Source of the DNA: an uncultured Clostridia bacterium
GTDB lineage: Bacteria; Bacillota; Clostridia; Oscillospirales; Butyricicoccaceae
DNA: 32,047 nucleotides
Direction: 5' to 3'
Assembly (NCBI GenBank): GCA_910589115.1
Contig: CAJUSB010000026.1
Span: 1 to 32,047 of the forward strand
Shown here: positions 1 to 8,338 of the stretch, one piece after another
Layout: every line of letters starts with the position of its first letter
Position numbering within the stretch: position 1 is the stretch's first letter
Notes under the pieces: model-generated
Told to the model about the DNA's origin: nothing
Database searches by the model: none
What the model saw: the letters and a program-made list of their open reading frames with translations, nothing else
Program-made: the position numbers and the translations under genes

Positions 1-57
1 GTCCCTCTGGCGCTGTCCGCGTAGGACCGCTCGCCGCGCAGGCGGAACAAATGGAGC
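1..57. repeat. GC-rich direct repeat, copy 1
   Basis: This 57-bp unit recurs at 129-185 with a single mismatch (position 22, T versus C), giving a period of 128 bp. It contains the core CGCTGTCCGCGTAGGACCGC, which resembles sequences at 8293-8310 and, on the other strand, at 11418-11450. No open reading frame is supported in 1-231. The repeat may continue to the left of the window. Confidence 0.8.
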
Positions 58-114
58 TGTTCGCATTATTGTGTACGTATTAGCCCCCGTCCCGCCCGCA
101 GGCGATAGACGGGA

Positions 115-185
115 GTCCAGAGGGACAGGTCCCTCTGGCGCTGTCCGCGCAGGACCGCTCGCCGCGCAGGCGGAACAAATGGAGC
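115..185. repeat. GC-rich direct repeat, copy 2, with a perfect hairpin
   Basis: Copy 2 of the 57-bp unit occupies 129-185. Just before it, 117-138 is a perfect 10-bp stem (CCAGAGGGAC / GTCCCTCTGG) with a 2-nt loop. The stretch 115-154 closely matches 8272-8310 in the riboflavin operon, so it belongs to an interspersed family. It lies just upstream of sbcD and may be in its leader. No clear promoter is visible here. Confidence 0.75.
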
Positions 186-231
186 AGGCTGCGCAGGATC
201 GTTCGCAGCATAGGCAAAAGGAGGTCTTAGA

Positions 232-1365
232 GTGAAGTTCATTCATTTGTCCGATTTGCATTTGGGGAAACGGGTAAACGAATTCCCTATGATTGAGGAT
301 CAAGCATACATATTAGAGCAGATATTGGCCGTAATCGACCAGCAGACCCCGGATGCAGTCATCATTGCCGGGGATGTTTACGACCGCACCATACCATCTG
401 CCGAAGCAGTTACACTGCTGGATGATTTCCTGGTAAAGCTCGCCCAGCGGCATGTCCCCGTCCTGCTGGTCAGCGGTAATCACGATTCCCCGGAACGGGT
501 GGCCTTTGCCGGACGGCTGATGGAACATCGTCAGGTGTACATTTCTCCAGTCTATCGCGGTGAAACAAAAACCATTACTCTTACAGATGAATATGGGCCG
601 GTCGATTTTTTCCTGCTGCCGTTCCTCAAACCAGTACATGTACGCGCCTGTTTCCCAGATGAGGAAATCAATGATACCAACGATGCCGTTGCCTGCGCCG
701 TGCGCCATATGCAGATTGATTCAGCGCACAGAAATGTATTAGTTGCACACCAGTTTGTTACCGGGGCTGAACGGTGCGAATCCGAGGAACTCTCCATCGG
801 CGGAAGTGATAACGTAGATATCAGCGTGTTTGCCCCATTCGATTATGCAGCACTCGGCCATTTGCACGGCCCGCAGACAATTCGGAATGCCCGTTACTGC
901 GGCTCACCCCTGAAATATTCCTTTTCAGAAGCGCACCATAAAAAATCTGTTACCGTTGTCTGCCTTGGCCCGAAAGGGACGCTTTCCATTGATACAGTCC
1001 CGCTCGTGCCCAGGCGGGATATGGTTGAGCTTCGAGGAACTTATCGGGAGGTCGCCTCTTTGGATTTCTACCGGGAACTGGATACCGATGCGTATATCCG
1101 CATGACACTGACTGATGAGCAGGATGTCCCCAATGCAATGGATAGGCTTCGCAGCATTTATCCCAATATGATGCGTCTGGATTATGACAACCTTCGCACC
1201 CGAGGCGGCGGGCAGGCTGCGCTTGATGCGGCAGCAGCCGGGCAGCAGACGCCGCTCCAAGTGTTTGCAGCGCTGTATATGCGGCAGAATAATGCCCCGA
1301 TGTCGCCTGAACAGGAACACTATCTGTCAGACTTGATCGAACGGATTTGGGAGGAGGACTTATGA
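232..1365 (+). CDS. sbcD: SbcD nuclease subunit (Mre11 family)
   Basis: This is the metal-dependent nuclease subunit of the SbcCD complex, which cleaves hairpins and processes DNA ends in the cytoplasm. Calcineurin-like phosphoesterase motifs occur in the family order: DLHLG (D8, H10), GDVYDR (D48), GNHDSPER (N83, H84), a later VAHQ histidine and GHLHG. The length of 377 aa is normal. The start is GTG at 232, chosen because AAGGAGG at 218-224 lies 7 nt upstream and MKFIHLSDLHLG is a typical SbcD N-terminus. Its stop overlaps the sbcC start (ATGA at 1362-1365), so the two genes are translationally coupled. The hairpin-rich repeats upstream are notable because hairpins are the known substrate of this nuclease, but a link is speculative. 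Confidence 0.96.
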   Translation: MKFIHLSDLHLGKRVNEFPMIEDQAYILEQILAVIDQQTPDAVIIAGDVYDRTIPSAEAVTLLDDFLVKLAQRHVPVLLVSGNHDSPERVAFAGRLMEHRQVYISPVYRGETKTITLTDEYGPVDFFLLPFLKPVHVRACFPDEEINDTNDAVACAVRHMQIDSAHRNVLVAHQFVTGAERCESEELSIGGSDNVDISVFAPFDYAALGHLHGPQTIRNARYCGSPLKYSFSEAHHKKSVTVVCLGPKGTLSIDTVPLVPRRDMVELRGTYREVASLDFYRELDTDAYIRMTLTDEQDVPNAMDRLRSIYPNMMRLDYDNLRTRGGGQAALDAAAAGQQTPLQVFAALYMRQNNAPMSPEQEHYLSDLIERIWEEDL

Positions 1366-4300
1366 GACCGGTAAAATTAACAATGTCCGCATTTGGCCCC
1401 TATGCGGGGAAAACTGAACTTGCGCTCGACCGGCTGGGCGAACAGGGTCTATACCTGATTACCGGTGACACGGGCGCCGGGAAAACCACCATTTTTGACG
1501 CGATTACCTATGCTCTTTTCGGTGGGCCGAGCGGTACCAGCCGCAGCGCCACTCTTTTTCGGAGTAAATATGCCGCGCCGGAAACGCCAACCTTTGTCGA
1601 GCTGGAATTTGTTTGCCGCGGTGAAACCTATACGGTTCGCCGAAATCCGGAATTCGAGCGGGATAAATTACGGGGCACCGGCAAGGTAACGCAGAAAGCA
1701 GATGCTGAACTGCACTTGCCGAATGGGGATGTGAAGTCCAATCCCAAAGTTGTGACGGCAGCGGTTGAGGAGATTATCGGCATTAACCGCGAACAGTTTG
1801 TACAAGTGGCAATGCTTGCACAGGGCGAATTCCTCAAGCTGCTGCTGGCTCGCTCGGATGAGCGGCGTATTATTTTCAGGAAGGTATTCAACACCAAGTG
1901 TTATGGGCTGCTGGAACAGAAGCTGCGGGAAGAAGCCAATGCCTTGGAGAGTGAAAGGCGGCAGCTGGAAATCAGCATTCGGCAGTATGAGCAGGGGATT
2001 GACTGCCCGGAGGGCACGCCGCATACTGAAGCCGCGCAGCACGCAAAAAATGGGGAGATGCCAAACCCTGCGGATGTGATAGACCTGTTGTCGGAACTGG
2101 TAGCCTATGATTCGGAACGCCAAACGGCGCTGGAATCAGAAAAAGCAGAGCTCGATAGCCGGGCCAGCGAATTGACAGCACAGAAAACAAAGGCAGACGA
2201 CCAACGTCAAAAAAGACAGCAGCTTTCCGGCTTGAAAACAGAAATGGAAGAGCTGGGGAAGGCCTTTACAGCAGCTTCCGAAGCGTTGACAGAGATTCGG
2301 AACAACGACCAGACCGAGGCACAGAGGGGCAGCATTGCCCGCCTGAGTGAAAGGCTTCCCGATTATCAGGCGTTGGAAGAAATGCAGGCAAAGTTGAAGG
2401 ATGCCGAGGTGCGTTTGGAAGTACAGAATCAAACGGTAGAATCCCTGAACCAGAAATCAGTGCGACTTGGTAAAGAACGGGAATCATCGGAAGCGCGTTT
2501 AGCAGAGCTGAACCAAAAGGATGAAGTAACGGCAATCCGGGCGGAGCTGAACAGGCTGGAGGTTCAGCTCCCGCAGTACGAGCAGTTGGAAGCGCGGCAG
2601 AAGAAACTGTCTGATACCGACAGCAGCCTTAAACAGACAGAGCAGGAACGGGATGCGCTGCAAAAAAGTTGGGATACGCTTGTACATGAACTGGAGGCGA
2701 ACCGGAAGAAGCTGGAAACGCTGCGCAATGTTCAGGCTGAGCAGGCGCAGGCTGCGGCAGCACTTGAAAAATTGAACCATAGGGGCGGGCAGCTCCAGAC
2801 GCTTGAAAACGATTTGAAAATGCTTCAATCACTGGAAAAGAAGCATCGAAAGGCCGCAGAAACTTATCAGCGAGCCGCAGATCGGGCAGCATCAGCAGAG
2901 ACTGCTTATCAGCAGATGAAACGGGCATTTCTGGATGAACAGGCCGGGATTTTAGCGGCGGGTCTTGTGCCGGGGCAGCCCTGCCCGGTTTGCGGTTCTA
3001 CTGCGCACCCGCATCCGGCCGTCCCGTCTCCGGGCGCACCCGACAAGGCAGCGCTGGACGCGGCGGAAGACACAGTAAAGAATGCGATTCAGGAGCGGGA
3101 TCGGTTAAACGATACTGCGAAAGAGCTTCACGGCAAGCTGAAAGCCCAGCGGGAGCATGTCACGGTACAGGCTGCCGAACTGATGCCGGAACAGGTGATT
3201 TCTGAAGACCTGACTGGTACACTGTCCAAAGCGCTGTCACAGGCGCTGGGAAGCAATCTGGCCGAAGTGGGACAGGCAAAGGCCCAGCTGGAAGATGCGC
3301 AGGCCCGGACAAAACGGGCAGAGCAGCTTGAAAAAAAGATTTCCGAACAGGCACCGCAGGAAAAACAACAGCAGGAGGCGCTGCATCAAAAGGAAACTGA
3401 AATCAGCAGTTTGCGGGCGAGCAAGGATTCCCTTGTGGGTGTGCTGGAACAGCAAAAGGCACAGCTTCCATACTCAAGCCTGAAAGAGGCGAAGGAACAG
3501 GCGGACATTCTCCGGCAAAAGGAAGAAGCTGTGAAATCAGCAGTAGAGAAAGCCGAGCGGGACAAGGAAAGGATTTCTCAACAGGAAAAACAGTGCAGCG
3601 AAGCACTTTCCGAAGAAAAAACCAAGCTGGCGGCACTGGAGGCCAGCCGGGCCAGTGCTGTGGAACAAGTACAAAGACAGAAAGCCGGCCTGCCCTTTGA
3701 AAGCCTGGCAGAGGCCGAAAATGAGATTGCACAGCTGAAACGGAAAGTGGCCGCTTATCAGGAACAGCTTACACAGGCGCAGGAAAAACAGGACAAGCTA
3801 CTGCAAAAACAGCAGGAGGCACAGACAAAGGCGGGTACGCTTGCCGAGCAGTTGGAAGGGGCGGAACTGTTAGAGCCGGAAGCAATCCAAAAACAGCTGG
3901 ATGAAGTAAAGGAAAAGCAGGCAGAAGCAGACCGGAAGGATAAGGCACTGCATATCAGACTGAGCACTAACGAAAAGATATTATCCCAGCTGCGGGAGCA
4001 GAATGTATCACTCGAGCGGGTGGAAACCCATTTGAGCTGGCTGCGGCCGCTGGCCGATACGGCGGGCGGAACCGTTGCAGGGCCAGAGAAAATCAGGCTG
4101 GAAGCCTATGCGCAGACTGCCTTTTTCGACCGTATCCTGGCACGTGCGAATATCCGTTTCATGGTGATGTCAGGCGGACAGTATGAACTGTGCCGCCGCA
4201 CCGAATACGATGATAACAGAAAACAGGTCGGGCTGGACCTGGATGTTATCGACCACTATAACGGCACCCAGCGAAACGTCAATACGCTTTCCGGCGGTGA

Positions 4301-4586
4301 ATCGTTCAAGGCGTCGCTGGCGCTGGCGCTCGGGATGACGGATGATATCCAGTCGTCCGCAGGCGGTGTACAGCTGGATACTATGTTTGTAGATGAGGGG
4401 TTTGGTTCGCTGGATGAAGAATCCATTCAACAGGCACTGCGCGTGCTGAATGAACTGAGCGAGGGCCGCCGTCTGGTTGGCATCATTTCTCATGTTGCGG
4501 AACTAAAGGAACGCATTGACCGGCAGATTGTGGTGAAAAAGGAGCGCTCCGGTGCGGGGGGAAGCCGTGCGGAAATCAGAATCTGA
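1362..4586 (+). CDS. sbcC: SbcC ATPase subunit (Rad50 family)
   Basis: This is the SMC-like ATPase partner of SbcD; ATP binding and a long coiled coil position the nuclease on DNA ends. Visible motifs are Walker A GDTGAGKTT (residues 35-43), long heptad-rich segments flanking a zinc hook CPVC (Cys541, Cys544), the ABC signature LSGGESFKAS (about 976) and Walker B with D-loop LDTMFVDEGFGSLDEE (about 1005-1020). At 1074 aa it has the usual family length. ATG 1362 is chosen over the in-frame TTG at 1347 because GAGGAGGA (1351-1358) sits just upstream and MRPVKLTMSAFGPY is the canonical N-terminus. The C-terminal coiled coil holds two similar segments, QKAQLPYSSL and QKAGLPFESL, about 76 residues apart. 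Confidence 0.96.
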   Translation: MRPVKLTMSAFGPYAGKTELALDRLGEQGLYLITGDTGAGKTTIFDAITYALFGGPSGTSRSATLFRSKYAAPETPTFVELEFVCRGETYTVRRNPEFERDKLRGTGKVTQKADAELHLPNGDVKSNPKVVTAAVEEIIGINREQFVQVAMLAQGEFLKLLLARSDERRIIFRKVFNTKCYGLLEQKLREEANALESERRQLEISIRQYEQGIDCPEGTPHTEAAQHAKNGEMPNPADVIDLLSELVAYDSERQTALESEKAELDSRASELTAQKTKADDQRQKRQQLSGLKTEMEELGKAFTAASEALTEIRNNDQTEAQRGSIARLSERLPDYQALEEMQAKLKDAEVRLEVQNQTVESLNQKSVRLGKERESSEARLAELNQKDEVTAIRAELNRLEVQLPQYEQLEARQKKLSDTDSSLKQTEQERDALQKSWDTLVHELEANRKKLETLRNVQAEQAQAAAALEKLNHRGGQLQTLENDLKMLQSLEKKHRKAAETYQRAADRAASAETAYQQMKRAFLDEQAGILAAGLVPGQPCPVCGSTAHPHPAVPSPGAPDKAALDAAEDTVKNAIQERDRLNDTAKELHGKLKAQREHVTVQAAELMPEQVISEDLTGTLSKALSQALGSNLAEVGQAKAQLEDAQARTKRAEQLEKKISEQAPQEKQQQEALHQKETEISSLRASKDSLVGVLEQQKAQLPYSSLKEAKEQADILRQKEEAVKSAVEKAERDKERISQQEKQCSEALSEEKTKLAALEASRASAVEQVQRQKAGLPFESLAEAENEIAQLKRKVAAYQEQLTQAQEKQDKLLQKQQEAQTKAGTLAEQLEGAELLEPEAIQKQLDEVKEKQAEADRKDKALHIRLSTNEKILSQLREQNVSLERVETHLSWLRPLADTAGGTVAGPEKIRLEAYAQTAFFDRILARANIRFMVMSGGQYELCRRTEYDDNRKQVGLDLDVIDHYNGTQRNVNTLSGGESFKASLALALGMTDDIQSSAGGVQLDTMFVDEGFGSLDEESIQQALRVLNELSEGRRLVGIISHVAELKERIDRQIVVKKERSGAGGSRAEIRI

Positions 4587-4626
4587 TTTTCAGTGTGAAA
4601 TCTGGATAAAGGGGCTGTATACCTGA

Positions 4627-5403
4627 ATGAAAATTACCGTATTACTCGAAAACACCTCAACACAAAGTAATCTGACTGCGGAGCACGGCTTGAGCCTTTT
4701 GATAGAGACAAAGCCCCATATCATACTGTTTGATATGGGGCAGAGCGACGCTTTTGCAAAGAATGCGGAACGGCTTGGCATTGACCTGGCATTGGTTGAC
4801 ACGGCAATTCTTTCGCATGGGCATTACGATCACGGCGGCGGGCTGAAAGCCTTTCTCGCCCGGAATCATACTGCGCCGGTTTGGGTCAGCCGTTACGCCT
4901 TTGAACCGCATTTCCACGGCCCGGAACGTTATATTGGCCTTGATATTTCCCTTCAAGGACATCCAGGGCTCCGGTTTGCCGGGGAAAATACGGTTTTGGG
5001 GGAAGGATTGACACTTTATACATGCAGTCAGATGGAAAGACAGCACCCGATGGACAACAGCGGCCTGCAAGTAAAGGAAAACGGCGTGCTGGTTCCCGAG
5101 GATTTCCGTCATGAACAGTATTTGCTGGCAGAGGCCCAAGGCAGGCGGATCTTGTTCAGCGGATGCTCGCATAGGGGAATCCTGGATATTGTCCGGTGGT
5201 TCCGTCCGGATGTTTTAATTGGCGGCTTCCATTTTTCAGGGCTTCCGCTTGATGAAACACTCGCAGGCTATGCCAGAACGCTGAATTCATTCCAGACCGA
5301 ATATTATACCTGCCACTGTACCGGGGTCAGCCAATTTGAATTTATGAAACAGTACATGCCGCGTCTGCATTATCTATCCTGCGGACAGACCCTGTGGCTG
5401 TAG
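4627..5403 (+). CDS. MBL-fold metallohydrolase
   Basis: A cytoplasmic metallo-beta-lactamase-fold hydrolase of 258 aa. The metal-binding motif is SHGHYDHGG (H64, H66, D68, H69), with a later CSHRGI and a GGFHFSG segment that supply further ligands in this fold. The overall pattern (MKITVLLEN at the start, a LFDMGQSDAFAKNAERLG helix, CHCTG near the end) matches the subgroup often annotated as related to 7,8-dihydropterin-6-methyl-4-aminobenzene-phosphate synthase. That name comes from archaeal homologues, and the substrate here is unknown. It begins 40 bp after sbcC on the same strand, so co-transcription is possible. AAAGGGG upstream is a modest ribosome binding site. It converges with the lipoprotein gene, leaving only 20 bp between the stops. 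Confidence 0.85.
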   Translation: MKITVLLENTSTQSNLTAEHGLSLLIETKPHIILFDMGQSDAFAKNAERLGIDLALVDTAILSHGHYDHGGGLKAFLARNHTAPVWVSRYAFEPHFHGPERYIGLDISLQGHPGLRFAGENTVLGEGLTLYTCSQMERQHPMDNSGLQVKENGVLVPEDFRHEQYLLAEAQGRRILFSGCSHRGILDIVRWFRPDVLIGGFHFSGLPLDETLAGYARTLNSFQTEYYTCHCTGVSQFEFMKQYMPRLHYLSCGQTLWL

Positions 5404-5423
5404 TACCTTTGCCCTCTCTGGTG

Positions 5424-6461
5424 TTATTTTTGATAGAAATTTTCGTCTGGCATTTCTCCGCCGATGATCGCCGGATCAAAGGCGTGAAGCGTAGAAAGAT
5501 AGCTTTCAAGAGATTGCTGCATTTCTTCGCCGGTGATACAGACCAGGTTACAGCGCGGAATTGCCTTTTCAGCAATCGGGGCCTTTACAATGCCAAGCGC
5601 TTCTATTGCTTCGCCCGCGGCCTTGGGATCGGCATTTACCGCATCTACTGATGCAGCCTGATCCAATATAAACTGCGCGGCTGCTGCCGGATGGGTTGCC
5701 AAAAAGTCAGAGCTTACAACCGTAACACCCGTGACCAGTTGGCTCCCATCGTTCATAAGGCGTTCCCATTCGCTGCTTAAACTAAGTTTTAATGCAAGTG
5801 ATTCGTTTTGCTGCACAGCCACAGTTGCAAAGGGCTGCGGCAGAATGGCAATCGTTTCCGGATTGGAGGACAGAGCAGCCAGGACATTCGCCGGTTCCGG
5901 ATTGGAGAAGTCAAGCGTAACATCGTTAACCCCAGCCGCTTGAAGCAGGGTGCGCACAGCATATTCTGGCGTTGCTCCCTTACCGGTGGCAGCAAGGAGC
6001 ACGGTTTTGCCCTGCAAATCAGATATGCTGTCAATCGTCTGTGACTCCGGCGCTACGACCTCCAGAACGCCTAAGGTGTTAATATTCACTACCTTCACGG
6101 CCCCGTTGGTCTGCTGGTAAACATTCGCAGCAAGGTTCGCCGGAATCAATGCGGCGTCTGCTTCGCCTTTGGCAAGCAGCGGTACAATTTCATTTGCTGC
6201 TGTATAAATTTGAAAATCATAATGTTCATTCTCTGACGACATCAGCAGAGAAAGTCCCATTGAAGTAGGTCCCGAAAGTGATGCAACACGAGTAACAACC
6301 CCATCCTCATATCCAGCCTCTGCCGGAATGGCTGCATCTGCTGCCGGGGCAGGGGCGGGCGGTTCCTTCTCTGCGTTCGGTGCGGAGGGACTATTGCTGC
6401 TGCACCCGCTCAGCAGAAGCAGAGAGGCGGTTATAAAAGCGGCTAAAATACTGTTTTTCAT
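5424..6461 (-). CDS. Substrate-binding lipoprotein, NitT/TauT (NMT1-like) type
   Basis: A 345-aa lipoprotein of the ABC-transporter solute-binding class. Residues 1-20 form a lipoprotein signal with lipobox LSGC (Cys20), followed by a Pro/Ala-rich linker and a periplasmic-binding fold. Segments such as GEADAALIPANLAANVY, ISDLQGKTVLLAATGKG and AILPQPFATVA are typical of the NMT1/THI5/SsuA-like family (nitrate, sulfonate, pyrimidine or metal-chelate ligands). The ligand cannot be told from sequence. ATG 6461 is chosen because the signal peptide starts there; the reading frame stays open 29 codons further upstream. No permease or ATPase gene is adjacent, so it is an orphan. It follows the TM1266-like regulator by 22 bp and probably shares its transcript. 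Confidence 0.82.
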   Translation of the reverse strand: MKNSILAAFITASLLLLSGCSSNSPSAPNAEKEPPAPAPAADAAIPAEAGYEDGVVTRVASLSGPTSMGLSLLMSSENEHYDFQIYTAANEIVPLLAKGEADAALIPANLAANVYQQTNGAVKVVNINTLGVLEVVAPESQTIDSISDLQGKTVLLAATGKGATPEYAVRTLLQAAGVNDVTLDFSNPEPANVLAALSSNPETIAILPQPFATVAVQQNESLALKLSLSSEWERLMNDGSQLVTGVTVVSSDFLATHPAAAAQFILDQAASVDAVNADPKAAGEAIEALGIVKAPIAEKAIPRCNLVCITGEEMQQSLESYLSTLHAFDPAIIGGEMPDENFYQK

Positions 6462-6483
6462 CTCAAAAAACCTCTTTTCAAAT

Positions 6484-6729
6484 TTATTTTGTGTACATTG
6501 CTTTGGCCTGTACACCGGGGATGCGCCCGAGCTTGCCGGAAAGTGCACTGATCACTGTATTCGGTGCGTCCACGATGACCGAAATGACAGATATGCCGCG
6601 TTCCCGGCAGGGGACGCCCTGCCGTCCGGCAATATATGCCCCATATTCATGCAGCAATGCATTGACTGCTTCACTGCATGTCAGCTCGTGTACGAAAATT
6701 CCTATAATTGCTAACCGTTTTTCTTCCAT
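6484..6729 (-). CDS. TM1266-like putative iron-only hydrogenase system regulator
   Basis: An 81-aa protein with the ACT/NikR-C-like ferredoxin fold seen in Thermotoga TM1266. Matching features are the start MEEKRLAIIGIFV, a central helix SEAVNALLHEYGAYIAGRQG, then GISVISVIVDAPNTVISALS and the end GKLGRIPGVQAKAMY. The family is found with [FeFe]-hydrogenase genes and is annotated as a regulator, but it has no obvious DNA-binding domain and its biochemical role is not settled. The start at 6729 is preceded by GGAGG about 6 nt away. The next gene in the same direction is the orphan binding lipoprotein, which suggests they work together, perhaps in ligand or metal supply; this is inference. Confidence 0.82.
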   Translation of the reverse strand: MEEKRLAIIGIFVHELTCSEAVNALLHEYGAYIAGRQGVPCRERGISVISVIVDAPNTVISALSGKLGRIPGVQAKAMYTK

Positions 6730-6748
6730 GACTGCCTCCGTTCCTCTT

Positions 6749-6778
6749 AATATATTATTCAATCATATCACATATCAA
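6749..6778 (-). promoter_or_regulatory. Putative promoter of the regulator-lipoprotein unit
   Basis: Read on the - strand there is TTGATA (6773-6778), an 18-bp spacer and TATATT (6749-6754), about 20 bp upstream of the start codon. The -35 hexamer touches the edge of the adjacent terminator stem. Confidence 0.45.
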
Positions 6779-6813
6779 AAAAGCGTCCTGCACCGAAATG
6801 CAAGACGCTTTTT
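6778..6813 (-). terminator. Intrinsic terminator downstream of rubrerythrin
   Basis: The stem AAAAAGCGTC / GACGCTTTTT (10 bp) is followed by one mismatch and TGCA/TGCA, with loop CCGAAA. T-runs occur on both strands, so it could act in both directions. It lies 130 bp after the rubrerythrin stop. Confidence 0.8.
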
Positions 6814-6943
6814 AGGCAACATAAATATAGATGCCGCTGTCTTTTATCTCAGGTGTCCTTTGATATCAGAAGCAATTCGATGTTGTTCAGCCCTTCCCCG
6901 CAGAGGTCTCTTTGGGGTCGGAAGCAAATGAATGAGGCTGTAA

Positions 6944-7483
6944 TCAATAATTCTCAGCCTTGATTGCAAAATATGCCTGCGGATGTGCGCATACCGGGCA
7001 AACCTCGGGGGCTGCCTTGCCAACATGGATATGGCCGCAGTTCTCACACTTCCAAATCATGTCGCCGTCGCGGGAGAATACCAAGCCGCCCTCTACATTG
7101 GCAAGCAGCTTGCGGTAACGCTCCTCGTGCTCCTTCTCGATTGCCGCAACACCCTCGAAAAGAAATGCGATATCCTGGAAGCCTTCTGCCCGTGCGTCTT
7201 CCGCAAAGGTCTTATACATATCCGTCCATTCGTAGTTCTCGCCCTCGGCTGCGTCCTGAAGATTGGCAGCAGTCGCCGGGACACCATCATGCAGCAGCTT
7301 GAACCAGATTTTAGCGTGCTCCATTTCGTTGTTCGCGGTTTCCTCAAAAATCTTCGCAATCTGTACATAGCCTTCCTTTTTGGCCTTGCTTGCATAGTAG
7401 GTGTATTTATTGCGTGCCTGCGACTCCCCTGCAAAAGCAGCCATCAGGTTTGCTTCGGTCTTCGTCCCCTTCAAATTCGGCAT
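6944..7483 (-). CDS. rbr: Rubrerythrin
   Basis: A 179-aa cytoplasmic non-haem diiron protein that reduces hydrogen peroxide in anaerobes. The N-terminal ferritin-like domain carries the expected carboxylate motifs (AGESQARNKY, EETANNEMEHAK, EGVAAIEKEHEERY). The C-terminal rubredoxin-like domain has two cysteine pairs, CENCG and CPVC. The length is normal. AGGAGG lies about 8 nt before the ATG. It has its own consensus promoter (7544-7571) and a terminator downstream, so it is probably monocistronic. It is well placed for oxidative-stress defence in a strict anaerobe. Confidence 0.97.
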   Translation of the reverse strand: MPNLKGTKTEANLMAAFAGESQARNKYTYYASKAKKEGYVQIAKIFEETANNEMEHAKIWFKLLHDGVPATAANLQDAAEGENYEWTDMYKTFAEDARAEGFQDIAFLFEGVAAIEKEHEERYRKLLANVEGGLVFSRDGDMIWKCENCGHIHVGKAAPEVCPVCAHPQAYFAIKAENY

Positions 7484-7513
7484 GATATATTTCCTCCTGT
7501 TTCCGTTTTTGAC

Positions 7514-7571
7514 AGATTTTAATAAAATCTAGTCTTACCTTCCATTATACGGCTTATACTCGGAAAGTCAA
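7514..7571 (-). promoter_or_regulatory. Rubrerythrin promoter with a downstream palindrome
   Basis: On the - strand there is TTGACT (7566-7571), a 16-bp spacer and TATAAT (7544-7549). About 14 bp downstream of the -10, in the expected early transcribed region, lies a perfect palindrome AGATTTT-AAT-AAAATCT (7514-7530). It could be an operator. It does not match the classical PerR box as I know it, so no regulator is named. Confidence 0.7.
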
Positions 7572-7634
7572 GGAAAATTTTGTGAATCTATACCACTGCA
7601 TTTCTTTGGCTAACCGTCCTAAATTATAAAGCTA

Positions 7635-8096
7635 TCAGCACTGACGCAACAGGCTGACCATCTCCATCGCACCAAGCGCACAATCAGAACCCTTGTTCCC
7701 GGCCTTTGTGCCGGCACGCTCAATCGCCTGCTCAATATTGTCCGTTGTCAGAATGCCGAACATACAGGGGATACCGGTTTGCAGCCCAACATGTGCAACC
7801 CCCTTTGAAACCTCAGAACAAACATAATCATAATGGCTGGTTGCCCCCCGGATTACTGCACCAAGGCAGATAACAGCATCATATTTGCCGGATTCTGCGA
7901 GCTTCTGGGCGGCAATCGGAATCTCAAAGGCTCCCGGAACCCAGGCAAGGGTGATATTCTCCGTAGGGACACCGTGGCGGACTAATGTATCCTCTGCCCC
8001 ACTGATAAGCTTGGAAACAATAAATTCATTAAACCGTGCGGCAACAATGGCATATTTTTCAGAGCCGCCGATCAGTTTCCCTTCCAGTATATGCAT
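7635..8096 (-). CDS. ribH: 6,7-dimethyl-8-ribityllumazine synthase
   Basis: This enzyme condenses 5-amino-6-ribitylamino-uracil with 3,4-dihydroxy-2-butanone 4-phosphate, the penultimate step of riboflavin synthesis; homologues form capsid-like 60-mers or pentamers. The 153-aa protein has the family blocks ARFNEFIVSKL, WVPGAFEIP, CLGAVIRGATSHYDYVCSEV (with the conserved catalytic His) and a C-terminal NKGSDCALGAMEM. GGAGG precedes the start by about 10 nt. It is the last gene of the riboflavin operon but is separated from ribBA by 242 bp carrying a hairpin-rich repeat. No clear intrinsic terminator follows it before the rubrerythrin promoter. Confidence 0.97.
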   Translation of the reverse strand: MHILEGKLIGGSEKYAIVAARFNEFIVSKLISGAEDTLVRHGVPTENITLAWVPGAFEIPIAAQKLAESGKYDAVICLGAVIRGATSHYDYVCSEVSKGVAHVGLQTGIPCMFGILTTDNIEQAIERAGTKAGNKGSDCALGAMEMVSLLRQC

Positions 8097-8139
8097 GATA
8101 TAAAACCTCCATCATTAAAATCAAATTTTGTAGTATCCC

Positions 8140-8310
8140 GCCCGGCCCGCCATCCCTTCCGGCGGGCCGGGCTGCACTGTAAATACGAATGTCAATGCAC
8201 CCAGAGCTTTCGTCCCCGCCCGCAGGCGGAGGGAAGCTTTTAGTCAATTTTTTCTCGAAAAAATTGCGGGTGTCCAGAGGGCAGAGCCCTTTGGCGCTGT
8301 CTGCGGAGGA
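8140..8310 (+). repeat. Composite hairpin repeat between ribBA and ribH
   Basis: Three structured parts are visible in order. The first is a perfect 12-bp GC stem (8140-8151 / 8161-8172, 9-nt loop). The second is an AT palindrome of 10-bp stem with a 2-nt loop, CAATTTTTTC / GAAAAAATTG, within about 8246-8266, preceded by AAGCTTTTAGT. The third is a hairpin CCAGAGGGC-AGA-GCCCTTTGG (8274-8294) followed by CGCTGTCTGCGGAGGA. The same order appears inverted at 11431-11600, and the last part also occurs at 115-154. It fills nearly all of the gap between ribBA and ribH and holds no reading frame that I can support. Confidence 0.75.
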
Positions 8311-8338
8311 CATCCGCCCCGGAGGGGCTTTCAGATTT

